DNA of 64,000 nt from positions 1 through 64,000 of the forward strand of contig NZ_JAJSEE010000002.1 of the NCBI RefSeq assembly GCF_023555375.1, read 5' to 3'. Position 1 is the first letter of the stretch. Each line of letters opens with the position of its first letter. Made by a program: the position numbers and the translations under genes. The DNA comes from Guyparkeria hydrothermalis (GTDB taxonomy: Bacteria > Pseudomonadota > Gammaproteobacteria > Halothiobacillales > Halothiobacillaceae). Below are positions 63,933-64,000 of this stretch, in pieces. The notes under the pieces are model-generated. The model did no database searches and was not told where the DNA came from. It saw nothing but the letters and a program-made list of their open reading frames with translations.

Positions 63933-64000
63933 GTGAAATATCACGACTACTACGCAACCCTGGGCGTGGCGCGTAATGCCTCGCAGGACGAGATCAAGCG
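63933..64000 (+). CDS. DnaJ-domain chaperone, CbpA-like (truncated by the window end)
   Basis: The first 22 codons, from a GTG behind GGAGGAG, encode MKYHDYYATLGVARNASQDE and onward, the start of a J-domain. Only helix I and part of helix II are in the window. CbpA-type DnaJ proteins commonly begin KDYY and lie beside hsp20 or cbpM genes. Confidence 0.85.
   Translation, partial: MKYHDYYATLGVARNASQDEIK

Overview
The window is a 64 kb stretch of high-G+C gammaproteobacterial chromosome that spans the replication-origin region. The gene content (rpmH-rnpA-yidD-yidC-mnmE facing away from dnaA-dnaN-recF-gyrB, then mnmG-rsmG-parA-parB-atp-glmU) is the classic oriC neighbourhood. The GlnE, CmoA/B, ComM, UbiK, SecB, OxyR, EnvC and TrmL types point to Gammaproteobacteria. 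Acidic proteins, a c-type cytochrome and a persulfide-type ArsR regulator would suit a halotolerant, possibly sulfur-oxidising member of the Chromatiales or a Halothiobacillus/Guyparkeria-like lineage; that assignment is inference. No rRNA, tRNA, complete insertion sequence, prophage or CRISPR array was seen.

Layout. 0.1-5.4 kb: glnE, xthA, and a membrane pair (a GIDE-domain protein with an EF-hand, plus LemA). 5.5-11.9 kb (minus strand): dnaA, dnaN, recF, gyrB, with DnaA boxes on both sides of dnaA. 12.2-16.2 kb (plus): rpmH, rnpA, yidD, yidC, mnmE. 16.3-23.7 kb: a PAS protein, a GNAT acetyltransferase, an EAL phosphodiesterase, selD-selU, and cmoA and cmoB separated by an outer-membrane protein gene. 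23.7-24.6 kb: a low-G+C islet with a HEPN-like gene, bordered by the 3' end of comM and by a diverged second copy of that 3' end. 24.6-29.3 kb: comM, ubiK, and a porin-glnK-amtB operon behind a sigma-54 promoter. 29.3-33.6 kb (minus): envC, a carboxy-terminal processing protease, a DJ-1 protein and yigZ. 33.9-38.7 kb: a two-cysteine ArsR regulator, DUF2892, yibN, grxC, trxC, secB, gpsA, and trmO-trmL on the other strand. 39-47.6 kb: purD, a PrxQ-type peroxiredoxin, a c'-like cytochrome, rho, trxA, oxyR, a membrane-anchored cold-shock protein, speE, thiI. 47.7-59.6 kb: mnmG-rsmG-parA-parB and the full ATP synthase operon atpZ-I-B-E-F-H-A-G-D-C. 59.6-64 kb: glmU, hemW, rdgB, a zinc-independent rpmJ, hsp20, and the start of a DnaJ-like gene cut by the window edge.

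Themes. Replication initiation and segregation sit together: DnaA boxes, two parS-like sites and parAB. tRNA modification is heavily represented (mnmE, mnmG, selU, cmoA, cmoB, trmO, trmL, thiI). A thiol and oxidative-stress set (arsR, DUF2892, yibN, grxC, trxC, trxA, oxyR, PrxQ) spans 34-44 kb. The least ordinary items are the comM-bordered HEPN islet, a 164-bp inverted-repeat element before purD whose end sequence recurs before arsR, the split persulfide-response locus, and the EF-hand GIDE/LemA pair.
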